From Onthophagus taurus (Eukaryota > Arthropoda > Insecta > Coleoptera > Scarabaeidae), in the NCBI RefSeq assembly GCF_036711975.1, contig NW_027248941.1:2728001-2792000 (forward strand): 64,000 nucleotides of DNA, read 5' to 3'. Below are positions 35,254 to 45,693 of the stretch, one piece after another; the stretch's first letter is position 1; each line of letters starts with the position of its first letter. The notes beneath the pieces are model-generated. The model saw nothing but the letters and a program-made list of their open reading frames with translations, searched no databases and had not been told where the DNA came from. The position numbers and the translations under genes are program-made.

Positions 35254-38200
35254 CTACATGACATCGACAAACATCTCGCAGGGATTCCCCATAGCTATTT
35301 TAAATGATTGTCTACTACCGGCTATGTCTTTCTGTTGATTCGCCACCTGGGTCCCGCTGCTTTGATCCGAACCATTCGACGAACCGTTTCCGTTTCCGGA
35401 AGCGACCGGAAGAGCCGATCTAGGTCCCAATGAGGTTATGTCGCTATCCGAGGCGCTGCTGTGAGCCGCGGCGGGATCTTTTAAATGATCGGAACCGTTC
35501 GAAGAACCACCTAATAATAATAATTAAAAAAAAAAAACAAAGAAATAATAAAATTGTTATGTACGGGTGTTTGATTTTAGTTATCACAATAAATATAGAT
35601 ATATAAATATAAATATAAAAAGGTTAGGTTATAAACTGTCAAATGTCAAATAATCGCCATTTTTTTTTGCTAAAAATTAAGATATCTGGATAACGGTTGT
35701 AGACAAATAGGTCGAGTTTGCGTTCATTTTAAAGGATTTTTAATTTTCTATCTATTTATGTTAAAGAAATAACACCAAATGCTAAAACCCGACAGCTAAA
35801 ATCAAACACACCGTATATTAATCAAAAAAAAATCTCACCACTCCCACTTAAAACAGACTCCTCCCTATTATACCCATACACTGTATTTTCGCTAGCCGTA
35901 TAAAACGGCATCGGCATATACTCCAAAGGATTATAAGTGCCACTATACGGCATATAATTGGGAACGTTCGGTAGAGGTCCAACGGAATCGGTGTCGCCTT
36001 GTATCTTAAGATTAGACATGGCTGAGCATAAATCGCCGAAAATGTAATAACATTGTTCGGAGAACGTGATCTTGTTGACTGTGTGTCGAATGAAGCCAGC
36101 TTTTAATAAATGCGATGCGTACTTCCGGGCTTCGCGTCTATCTTGGAAACCGTTTACGTGAGTCAAGATCCAATCGATCATATCGGTGCCGATGAAAGCG
36201 TTCGGGATCGTTATTTTTAACCACATTCGGTCGCGAATTTCTAATCCGCTGTCGGCTCGTTGCATTGCTTGGACGATCGTTGCCATTGGAGAGTTTATCG
36301 TTAGGGGTTCTTCTAAATCTGGAACATAATCGTACATCTTTACGTATCTGCCAATCAATTTTTAACTCCACCCTGTATTTGTTTATTTTATTAAAAACAA
36401 AAATGCGATGCAAAATAAGATAAAAAAACTCGAAGACGAACTAAATAATTATGTAACGATTAAATTTAAATAAAAATAGCAGTTTTAAGCACGTACCACA
36501 GTCTAACATGCACTCACGTTCGTTCGCGGGGATCGTGCTCGTTATTGAGGCGCTTGAAACGGTCGAACTGCTTGGGGGGCGCGCCACCGGGTCCCCTCTC
36601 ACCGCCGCTGTATGAGCAACCCATGCACCTTAAAAAAAACTAATAGAAAAAAAAGTTTTATTACAAAATAGATTTACCTGGATCTATCGGACGAACTGGT
36701 TCAGTACGAGGAATAGTAAAGTAACCTTTTGGGTTTGGATCCCAACATTTAGCAACAACCAACTTAATCGGCCTAAGAAAAATGTTTTAACTAAAACAAT
36801 TACTATTTTTTTTATTAAAATTAATACCCTGGTTTTTGGACGACCTCCCTAAGAACCCTTACGGCTTCATCATTAGACATATTCTCAAAATTGACATCAT
36901 TAACCTGCAAAATCATATCACCCGGTTCGATCCGTCCGTCGATAGCCACAGCTCCTCTTTAAAAATTAATTTTTAATTTAATTACACATCAATTATTAAT
37001 CGAAATATTTACCCTTTCATAATTGATCCGACGTAAATCCCCCCATCACCGCCCTTATTACTTTGCCCCACAATCGAAATTCCCAAAAAATTAACTGTAT
37101 CCATATTCAAAGTTACCGTGATTATATTCAACGACATCGTACTGTCTGTTATGCTCGAATACGAACTTGTACGAGACATTGCTTGCATGCGTTGCTTCCG
37201 TCGCCTTTGGGGCCTCTTTCTATTCCCAACGTGTAATCGACTTACGCTCGAACATTCCGAGAGGGCCGTGTGTCTCCCGGTTGTTTCCGAAACAAAACTT
37301 GTTGTTTCTAAATCTGAGCTTACTATCGATTCGGTTTCGTATAATCTAAATTTGATTCAAATTAATTATTTTTTAAGAAAAATTCAAGAATCATCATGTG
37401 GCTTAAAAATCGATCATCAAATGACCCAAAAAACACGTTAAAAGTTTCGATGCGACGTCACAAGCAATGTTAACCATGCATTGTCCTATTAAACCGGTCA
37501 ACACCTAACCTACAAATTATTTTTTATAGCCACGCACAAAATCAATCTAATAACCTTAAAAGTAAAGTTATTTTCACTAAACTAGGTGAGATTACAAAGT
37601 ATATTTCTTTCTATGCACCACGACTGACCACCTGTCGTTAGATAGACTGTGTATCAATACACTCTGTGTTAAAACTAGAACTAACACTAGACCTAGAACT
37701 AAAAACATGGTTAACGTTTTTTATTCTATCTTTTTTGTTTTTCGAGATAAATGCATCATGTTTGGACACATTTTAAAGGTTTTTTAATAAAGAATACATG
37801 AAGTTGTCCATTTGTCTATTAGAAATATACTATAATTAACTTCAGGTTTAAACTGTCAACCTCAATTTTGACATATTTGTAATCTTCATTAAAAATCCTT
37901 TAAAATAAATACAAACACGACATATTTATCTTCAATATTAATGAAGTTATGGTCAACTTCCGGTTAGAAGTGACAACGTCAATTTTGAGAAATTCTCAAA
38001 TGTCAAAATTTATCACAAAATCAAAAATACAATAAAAAAAATCAAAAATTAAGGTTGGTATTAATATTTACCAAACTTATAATAATAAGAAACTGGATAT
38101 GTTTTGGTTAAGAAATAAAAAAAAGTTAGGTTATAAGCTGTCAAATAATCGCTATTTTTTTTAATAAAAATTAAGTTATCTTGATAACAATTAGAAATAC

Positions 38201-39458
38201 ATAAGTCGAGTTTGGGTTCATTTTAAAGCATTTTTAATTTTCTTCCCATTTATGTTAAAAAGGAACACCTTTATAATGAAAAAATTTGTTTTCTTTATAA
38301 AATCGCTATTTTTAATTTTGACATTTGGCAGTTATAACCTAACTTTTTTATGTTTTAACCCAAATATATCATGTTTGGTATCAAATGAAAGCAATTTTGA
38401 CGGGTTTTACAATGATTGTTAGTAGAAATAAAATTAAAACTAGAAACTTGGATGTTTTGCCGCACGGCATAACCCACAACAGAGTTGTATAATATGATAC
38501 AGGAGAATACATGTAAAGTTTAAATAATAATTATTTTGACAACCGTATCTAGTCTTTTCCAAGTAAGTTATGGTCTTCTTTTTCAGCATCTAGCATTTTA
38601 GAAGCACTAGGTAACTTTTTGAACTAATATTTCCTCTTTTCAAGCAGTTTTTAGTCTTTTACTAGCAGTATTTAATCTTCTGATAGCAATAATTAATCTT
38701 TCGCTAACAGTATCTAGCATTCAGGAACCAACAAGTTAAAGTTTTTAGGTTATCTTTAGTTTATAGATGGTAAACAACGACGTTTTACACTCTTCCACAC
38801 TTTTTCTTTATTTGTAACGGCTTACTTGGGTGATTTCCCCTCGATTAAAAAAAATTGTCGATTTTTAAGCCACATGATGATTCTTGAACTATAGTTTAAA
38901 AAAATTTTACCTTGGGAGATGTCCGTTTATCCTCGATGAGTATTTATGATGCCTACGAGCTTGTCTTGAGCTTATAATGCTTTCTGTGTCGGTACAAACT
39001 GATTCAGGGGCTTGAGGAACATGCCGTTGTTCCGATTGTATGGTAACACTATCCGTGCATTGAGATCCACCGTCCGATTGGTTTGAACCGTCAGCGGAAA
39101 CGAGCTTAAATCATTCATTTTAGCGATTTAAATAGAATTAATGTATTATTACTCACCCAACTAACAACTCTTCCGTTAAAACATGGCAAATGAGCCCCAT
39201 CTTCAATAATCTCCTCTTTAACCACTCTAAATCAACAAAGTAAAGTTTTAATAAATCATTTTAATGATTGAAAATTAATATTTTAGATGATTCGTACCCA
39301 AAATCATCATCCATCGATTTAAAAAAGAACTTGTAGTTGGGTCTGTTGAGGACATTTTTAAAATCAGCAAGGGTGACCTTTTCCGGCGCAATCGGTATCT
39401 TCACGAGATAGGGCGTCTCCTCATCATCGATGTGATAAATCACTTTGGTTTCGTCCAT
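35254..39458 (-). CDS. dsh: Dishevelled
   Basis: Cytoplasmic hub of canonical and planar-polarity Wnt signalling. Nine exons: 39458-39298, 39226-39157, 39104-38911, 37345-37013, 36956-36828, 36772-36678, 36628-36493, 36347-35839 and 35510-35254, about 627 residues. An N-terminal DIX domain begins [21 protein letters not shown] basic/Ser stretch follows, then a PDZ domain ([44 protein letters not shown]). Next comes a DEP domain ([35 protein letters not shown]), and the conserved tail [17 protein letters not shown]. Exon 7 has two candidate donors: the stronger GTACGT is out of frame with the DEP exon, while a weaker GTGCTT four bases on keeps frame. The long intron 3 (37346-38910) carries repeats. 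Confidence 0.96.
35625..35795. repeat. Fragment of the AT-rich interspersed repeat in a dishevelled intron
   Basis: Matches the right module of the VPS41-intron element (about 18520-18650) and 38130-38260, including AACTGTCAAATGTCAAATAA, GATAACGGTT and TTTTAAAGGATTTTTAATTT. About 170 bp, with no coding content. Confidence 0.75.
37660..38445. repeat. AT-rich interspersed repeat in dishevelled intron 3
   Basis: Begins with AAAACTAGAACTAACACTAG and ends near AATTAAAACTAGAAAC at about 38430. Internal modules match the VPS41-intron copy (left half inverted there) and the GalNAc-transferase-intron copy at 46717-47083. The CTAGAACTAACACTAG edge is shared with that copy, where it occurs at both ends in opposite orientation. 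Non-coding; class uncertain. Confidence 0.7.
38540..38720. repeat. Second, shorter TCTAGTCTT minisatellite
   Basis: Degenerate units with GTATCTAGTCTTTTCC, CAGCATCTAGCATTTTAGAA, TTTTTAGTCTTTTACTAGCA and CAGTATCTAGCATT. They match the 12720-13545 array in core and spacing, so this is a dispersed repeat family and not a one-locus array. Confidence 0.7.
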
Positions 39459-39713
39459 CGTATTCGGTGAGCGGCGATGGTGGAGGGCCCCCTTTTACGA
39501 TAAACTCCCCGAAACCAGGTTTTCTTTTTGACAGATACACACACTGACGGAACTTATAACAACATGGCTGTCGTTTACGCCAACTTCACGTCAGTTCCCT
39601 TGCACACCCACTTCAATTCACTTTGTAATACCAACTTAAATTCATTAAAACAATAAATTTTAATTTTTTAGGTTAGATTAAAACAACAATTTAGTTAATT
39701 AATTTCTTTATTA

Positions 39714-42116
39714 TCATTTTTTTTCAACACCATACCCAGTTATTTCATGCAAATTACTACTTTTAAACGCAACAATAATATCGCCTTTTATAAGATGTTT
39801 ATAAGATTTCTTTGCCGTTGTTTCAGCTCGACTCATCCATGAAGGATTTTGGCCAAACGTAACATTACTAAAACTTAATCTAACCCCTTCGGAAACTGCG
39901 ATATGTTCCTTAACCGAATCGTTACAACCAACAAAAACTTCTTGGTAATTACTTTTATACTCGTTTATATCATTATCTAATTTCGCCTCAAAATTTTCAA
40001 CCCGTTGAGACAACTCGTTAACTTTATCATCTAATCCTTTAGGTTGAAAACATGGATTATCGATGCCACCTTTTTCGTCGGTTTCAAAGAAACTTAATTT
40101 ATCAATCGCTCTGATATCAAATCCATTATTTACAAAACCGTTATTAATTGAATCTTTGTTTTTTAATTCCTCTTTAATACTTTCCTCAACGACCAAAGTA
40201 TTTATATCAAACAACTCGTTTCTTTCTCGCATATAATTATTCGGAATAATATGCTCCTCATTCGATTTACTAAATCGAACCGATTTGCGTAGCCGAGAAA
40301 TCGATCGTTCCGATTTTAAAATCGGCGTTGTAACCACATTTAAAGTCAAATCTGAGTCCTCCAACACATTTAACGTTGGATTATCAATCCCATTTTGTAC
40401 ACTTTTATTTTTTACGGTTGGTAATAAATCTTCGAAGGAAGGATTGACAATTCCTTTTTCAGATTTAGATTTTTTCGATGATTTTTCGTTCTTTAATGAA
40501 TCATTCTTTGATAAATCGTCATTTTCATATTCAATAATGACTTTAGTTCGTTTCCTTAATTCCAAATCTATTTGTTGGGGATTAAAGTTTGGATCAAAAC
40601 TCGGATTTATTATTCCCAATGTTGACACATCGGCTTGAGGATTATTTTTCGACTTTTTTGATTTTTTCTTTTTAACAGGCGGTTCTAAAACATCATCATT
40701 ATCTTCGTTCGGTAATTTTCTTTTATTCGATGAATTTAAATCAGAATTAACTTTAATTTCGTTATCTTTCAATTTTTTCTTTTTCTTTTTTGAGGTTATA
40801 TTTATGTCATTAACTATTTCTTCTTTTTCATTAACTATTTCATCTTTTTCATTAAAAACAGTTTCATTTTCTCTTTCAACTAAATCTTTAATATCTTTTT
40901 CTTTCCTCTTTTTCTTTTTTTTTGAGGTTAGGTTAGGTTCCTCTTTGATTTCAACAATCTCTGCAACATCTTCATTATTAAACTTTAAATTTTCATTTTC
41001 TTTTTTATTTTTTTTACATTTCTTTTTCTTTTTAACAAACATTTCATCCCCATCCAAATCTTTTTCACCAATTACCTCTTCACATTTAATATCTTGTTCC
41101 TTTACACAATCACTCATTCCGTTTTCATCCAATTTTAATTTTTTCTTCCTTTTTTTAACCTCACTTTCTTCATGGCAATTATTTTTTAATTCTTCATTCA
41201 TCGTAGACGAAGAAAAATCATTTTCCGAGTATGAAATAAAAGTTTCAGATAATCTATTTTTCTTTTTCTTCTTTTTTTCCAACTTTATCTCATCTTTGGA
41301 CAAAATAGTTTCATTATTTTCATCAATTTTAACTTTCTTCTCAACCGAAAATTCATCAATTTCCTCCAAACTCCTCTTTTTTCCTTCATTCAACTTAACT
41401 TGATCATTATTAAATCCAAATCCGAAGCATTTCTCACTCTCTGTATCAGAACCTTCCTTAGTTAACACCCCATTATTTCCGATTTTAACCCCAACATCAC
41501 CAAATTTCCCAAATTGGGGCAATTTTCTTTTAAAATAATCCGTAATGGACCCTTTATTAATCAAATTTCCTTCTTTTTCATTTACATCGTCTTTAATTTC
41601 AATTTTTTCTTTATTTTTAACCTCCTTTTTTAAATTTTTTCTTCCAAAAATGTTTGCTAAATCTTTTTCCGAGTATCGACTCAAATCTTTCCCTTTCGTA
41701 AATTTGTGGTAATTAATCCGTGTTTTCACATTTTCGGCTTTTTCGTGTAACGAGCTCACTTTAACCTCATCATTTTTTGAATTATCGTTTGAATCCCCGT
41801 TTAATGTATTTAATAGTTGTGTAAAATGATCTTCGTGCTCCGTCCATTGCTCCGTCTCTTTATAACCCATTCCTTTTTGATCGTTCTTATAATTTAATTT
41901 CACGTTTTCTGTTAAACCATCCTCGTTCGCGCCTAATCCTTTTCCGTGCTTCCATCCCATTCTTTCCATCAATTTTTGCCCGAATTTTGATGAATCTAAA
42001 AGAAAAATTTAATTCTTTGAGTAGCAAAGTTAGGTTATGTCACCTTCGGACCACTGTTTTCCCCTCGGATTTAAACTCCATCGCTGTTTTTGCTTTCTTT
42101 CGGCTAACATAGACAT
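39714..42116 (-). CDS. Pinx1: PINX1-like G-patch protein
   Basis: Nucleolar G-patch protein; family members bind telomerase and activate a DEAH helicase in ribosome biogenesis. Exons 42116-42044 and 41995-39714 encode 784 residues, more than twice human PINX1 (328). The family signature fills the first 150 residues: MSMLAERKQKQRWSLNPRGK, SSKFGQKLMERMGWKHGKGL (the G-patch), TEHEDHFTQLLNTLNGD and HKFTKGKDLSRYSEKDL. ITDYFKRKLPQFGKF follows. The remainder is a long Lys/Glu/Asn-rich disordered region with many KKKKK runs and recurring GI(V/D)NPSF-type repeats (IINPSFDPNF, IVNPSFEDLL, IDNPTLN, IDNPCFQ). The start is set at MSML because the short first exon completes the family N-terminus. Confidence 0.92.
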
Positions 42117-42372
42117 TTTATTCTTTATTAAACAACAAATCTTCGTTGTTTTAATTATATTTTAATTAAATTCCCCTGAAAATAACGGTTTTTTAAATGA
42201 CATACAACCCGCATGGTTTTGACGTTTGACTTTGACAGAGCTAACTTCACCCCAATATATTAAAGCAAAATTGGTTGCATAATTTCAATACAAAAAAATT
42301 TTATTTAATTATTTATTGATATTTCTAATGGAAGACATTTCATTTAATTCTAAATCTACTTTAAATACAATT

Positions 42373-42972
42373 TTAATTAATAATACCATATGGGATATAT
42401 TCCCTCGGATACAAATCCCCATTTTTGTGTTCGGGGGAATGCCCATGAAGCAACTCCGTCATAAAGCTAATATAAGTAATCGCCAATCTCAACGTTTCAA
42501 TTCTACTCAATCTCTTTTCGTACGCAAAAGTGGGAACTTTCCTCCTCAACTTATCGAAAGCTTCATTTAAATTAAACATTCGGCGCCTCTCGCGGATGTT
42601 AGCAGCCCTTCTTTGGGCCATCGTGGCGACTCGGCGCCTCGTTTTCTTTTGAGATGACCCGGAATTCCCCGATTGACTTCTTAAACGATTCGAAGCAACT
42701 AATGGCCCACACTGTTGCCTTTGCCACACCAAATCCGAGTTGAAAGCGGCCGTTAAAATATCAGGATACGATCCTAAAGTGTGATTTTGACCGCTTAAGC
42801 AATGATGGGTGTCCCATAATGGACCATACGGGGTTATTTCATTAGAATAATTCGGATAATCCGTTCCCTAATAATTATAACAAAATAATTTAATTAAAAT
42901 ATTCGATTTTTTTAAATTTTTTAAACTTACATTAGCTTCCCATGGACTCTCACCAGCAAATGACATTCTCAT
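42373..42972 (-). CDS. Fer3: Fer3-type bHLH transcription factor
   Basis: Nuclear class A bHLH factor of the Ptf1/Ferd3l (48-related-3) subfamily, expected to bind E-boxes as a heterodimer with Daughterless. Exons 42972-42931 and 42867-42373 encode 178 residues (two residues fewer from the second ATG at 42966). The bHLH reads [20 protein letters not shown], with [20 protein letters not shown] in loop and helix 2, matching Fer3 closely. The flanking regions are short and unconserved. About 540 bp upstream lies a near-perfect X-box-like palindrome. Confidence 0.95.
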
Positions 42973-44339
42973 TTGTTAATAAAGCACTAAAAGTGTCTTT
43001 TTGTTTTAATTCTTTTGATTTTGAGATATTAACTCGGCGAATTTTCGTTGAAATCTAATCTGATTTTGCGATTTCGGATGTTAGAAATGATATTTGGGGT
43101 GGTTGTTGAGCTGGGGGTGGGTTTGGACGAATTTTTTGATTGGATCTTTGCTTTATGAGGGGGCTGGTTTGATACCGAGTGTATCCAATGAAACTTTAAA
43201 GGGCTGACACCACCCCCGCGGACGATTTTCAACTTTGGGGAAGGTTTGTTTAAGAAACAACCGAAATTATTGACTTTTCTGCTAAATTTAATGTTCATAA
43301 CTAAAATAAAAAAATTTGTTTTTGAATATTTCGTTTATATCACTTAATTTTGATTTTCTTTCTTATTTATAGCATGGATATTCCTCATCTACATAGATTC
43401 AAACCCCAAATAAGGATATATTACCCTTTCTTTCGGTAATTATTGTTTTAATACTTTTTCTTATTAGTTAGGTACATTTAATGAATAAAAAGTTTAAGTT
43501 GCCGAATTGGCGTTGCTAGGCAACGTCAACGATCTCATTGATTACATTGAAAAAAAGTCTCAAATTTTGCGAGTTTTTTAATAATTTTTTATTTATTATT
43601 TAATTTAGTCCTAATTAAACGAATAATATTGATTTAGATTTAAAGTAAAACTTGTGTGTTTAACTACAAATTTGCGAGAACTAGTTATAACTTTAATTTC
43701 TGTTTATTTTAGGAAATCTAAGTTCATTCAGAAATCTAAAATCGATTTTAAGGTGAGTTCAATTTAATTTTTTGATATAATATTACAACAAAAGCATTGT
43801 TTTATTATAATCTTTGTTTTATTTAAATTTAACGTAAACATTTTATAAAAAAAGATATAAATCAACCCCTAATTTACTGAATCTAAATAACCATGACCCA
43901 GTGACATCTGCTTATTATTAAATTGCGCCCCAAAAGCACCGACAAGAAAAATATTAATACACAATACAAAGAGAATGGGGTGGATCACCCCCTCTTTAGA
44001 TTAAGCCAGTTTTAAGGGTACAAGTGTACGAAAACATAACTCGAGGGTGACACCACGATTAAAAAGGGATTATGATTTTGATTTCTCCGATTTAATCAAC
44101 CGCAATAAATCTCTTTGCGTTCTTATTCATTTAAATTAATTCTTAATCTGAATTTTTAATGATTAATACAAACAATGATTAAATAAAGCACCTAGGTAAT
44201 TATTTAATATTAAATTTAACTTCTTAGTAGTTAGAATTTCAGATATTTGGAAACTAATATCATCGTCCCCTCGAGTAATTTCGAATGACGTATTAGCTGA
44301 CAAGCGGAAATAATCTCTGCAACGTCAAAAAGGCCCCCC
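42973..44339. other. Upstream region of Fer3
   Basis: Non-coding. The first 330 bp are less AT-rich and hold a chance minus-strand frame. At 43512-43524 there is GTTGCTAGGCAAC. Several GTCAAAAATGACA-type words follow. No further gene was seen on either strand. Confidence 0.45.
43512..43524. promoter_or_regulatory. X-box-like palindrome GTTGCTAGGCAAC
   Basis: A 6-1-6 inverted repeat (GTTGCT, A, GGCAAC, one mismatch) that matches the RFX X-box consensus of two half-sites around a short spacer. X-boxes usually lie close to promoters of ciliary genes; the nearest recognised gene is Fer3. Which gene it serves is unknown. Confidence 0.45.
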
Positions 44340-44345
44340 CAACGA

Positions 44346-44905
44346 ATAATAATTGCGTAACCAAGTTATTTTTCGCTTCGATTATGCTTTATTGTCGATT
44401 TAATACGGTTAATTTATGTGTAATTTGCAATTTTATTTCAAAAATTTCTTTATAAATTGACGTTTTAAAAAGTGAGGTTAAACGTCAAAAATGACAGTTT
44501 CAATTTTTAGGTTGTAAATGATTTTTTTGTGATAATTAAAGAAAACCAGGTTATTCGCTTCGTATTGTGGTTTGTTGCTAATTTAATATGAATTTTTTGT
44601 AATTTGAAATTTTATTAAAAGAAGAATTTTATTTTAAAAAGTAGTTAGAATGTCAATTTTAAAACGTAAGGTTAAATGTCAAAAATGACGTTTGCAGGTT
44701 TTTGTTGGGAGATACAAATAATAATAGCGTAACCAAGTTATTATTCGCTTCGAATTGTGGATTGTTGTTAATTTAATACGAATAATTTTAGTGTCATTTG
44801 AAATTTTATTAAAAAAGGTTGATATTTTAAAAAGTGGGGTTAAAATGTCAAAAATGACATTTGTAATTTTTAGGTTATAAATCATTTTTTCTTGATTAAT
44901 TTCCA
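44346..44905. repeat. Three tandem units of about 180-190 bp
   Basis: The anchor TTCGCTTCG occurs at about 44372, 44554 and 44744. Units 1 and 3 also share GCGTAACCAAGTTATT in front. Every unit then has an ATTTAATA-nnn stretch, TTTAAAAAGT and a GTCAAAAATGAC word, with a TTTTTAGGTT tail clear in units 1 and 3. A detached partial fourth copy lies at 45222-45300. Non-coding, in the Fer3 to GalNAc-transferase intergenic region. Confidence 0.85.
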
Positions 44906-45693
44906 TTTGGATGAATATTCCAATCTGGATGAATATGAAATATCAGAACTAGTATGAACAAATTGTGCTTAAGTGTGCTTAGGTGATTTAAGGCCGTTTT
45001 CGAAAATATCGGCCGACCTTTTCAACGTCCAAATCTTTATATTCGAGAAGCATCTCAAGCATTACCAACCCAAATAAAAATAAAACTAGGTTTTATTAAG
45101 TTACACGAGGTGTTTGTGTTAATTGGGCGGCCTACGTTATTTATTACATTTTCGAATCTCAAAACTGAGTTAAAAACGAGTTAGCACAAAAAATTGTGCT
45201 TAAGTGTTGCAAAAAAATATTTTTTATAAATTGACGTTTTAAAAAGTGAGGTTAAACGTCAAAAATGACATTTTCAATTTTTAGGTTATAATTTTTTTTG
45301 ATAAAAGGAATTAAAAGGATTAAAAATAAATAAAAAGCTTTTAATACAAAGTAAAAAATATATATTATTATTTTTTATGGTCTTTTATGATAACAAATAT
45401 AACAAGGTACATAACAAGGTGAGAATTCTTTCTTTAGATCCTATTTTTTTAATTTCTATTTACGTTTTTGTTCTATTTCATTAAATTTAACACCCTTTTT
45501 ATTTAGAATATTAATTTATCTCCTAAGTTTTTAGTATATTTTTGGTCGATTTATTACGTAGAAGTTCTTACGACAAAGAATCGTTAAAAATTGCAGTCTT
45601 ATATAAAATTATGTAAGTATTTAAATGAGTATCATTGAAAAAGAGAGGTTTTTTTCTAAATCCAACACCTAAAAGTTAATTAAATATTTTGAT
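44906..45693. other. Non-coding spacer with a partial tandem unit
   Basis: Contains the partial repeat unit at 45222-45300 (TTGACGTTTTAAAAAGTGAG and GTCAAAAATGACA) and presumably the 3' UTR of the GalNAc-transferase. Nothing else recognised. Confidence 0.45.

Noticed and set aside
40804-41403. 199-codon plus-strand frame rich in Ser/Phe
   Set aside because: Antisense shadow of the Lys-rich PINX1 tail; composition is the complement of poly-Lys codons.
43029-43298. 89-codon minus-strand frame upstream of Fer3
   Set aside because: No family resemblance, no splice link to Fer3 that keeps frame; more likely 5' leader or promoter.
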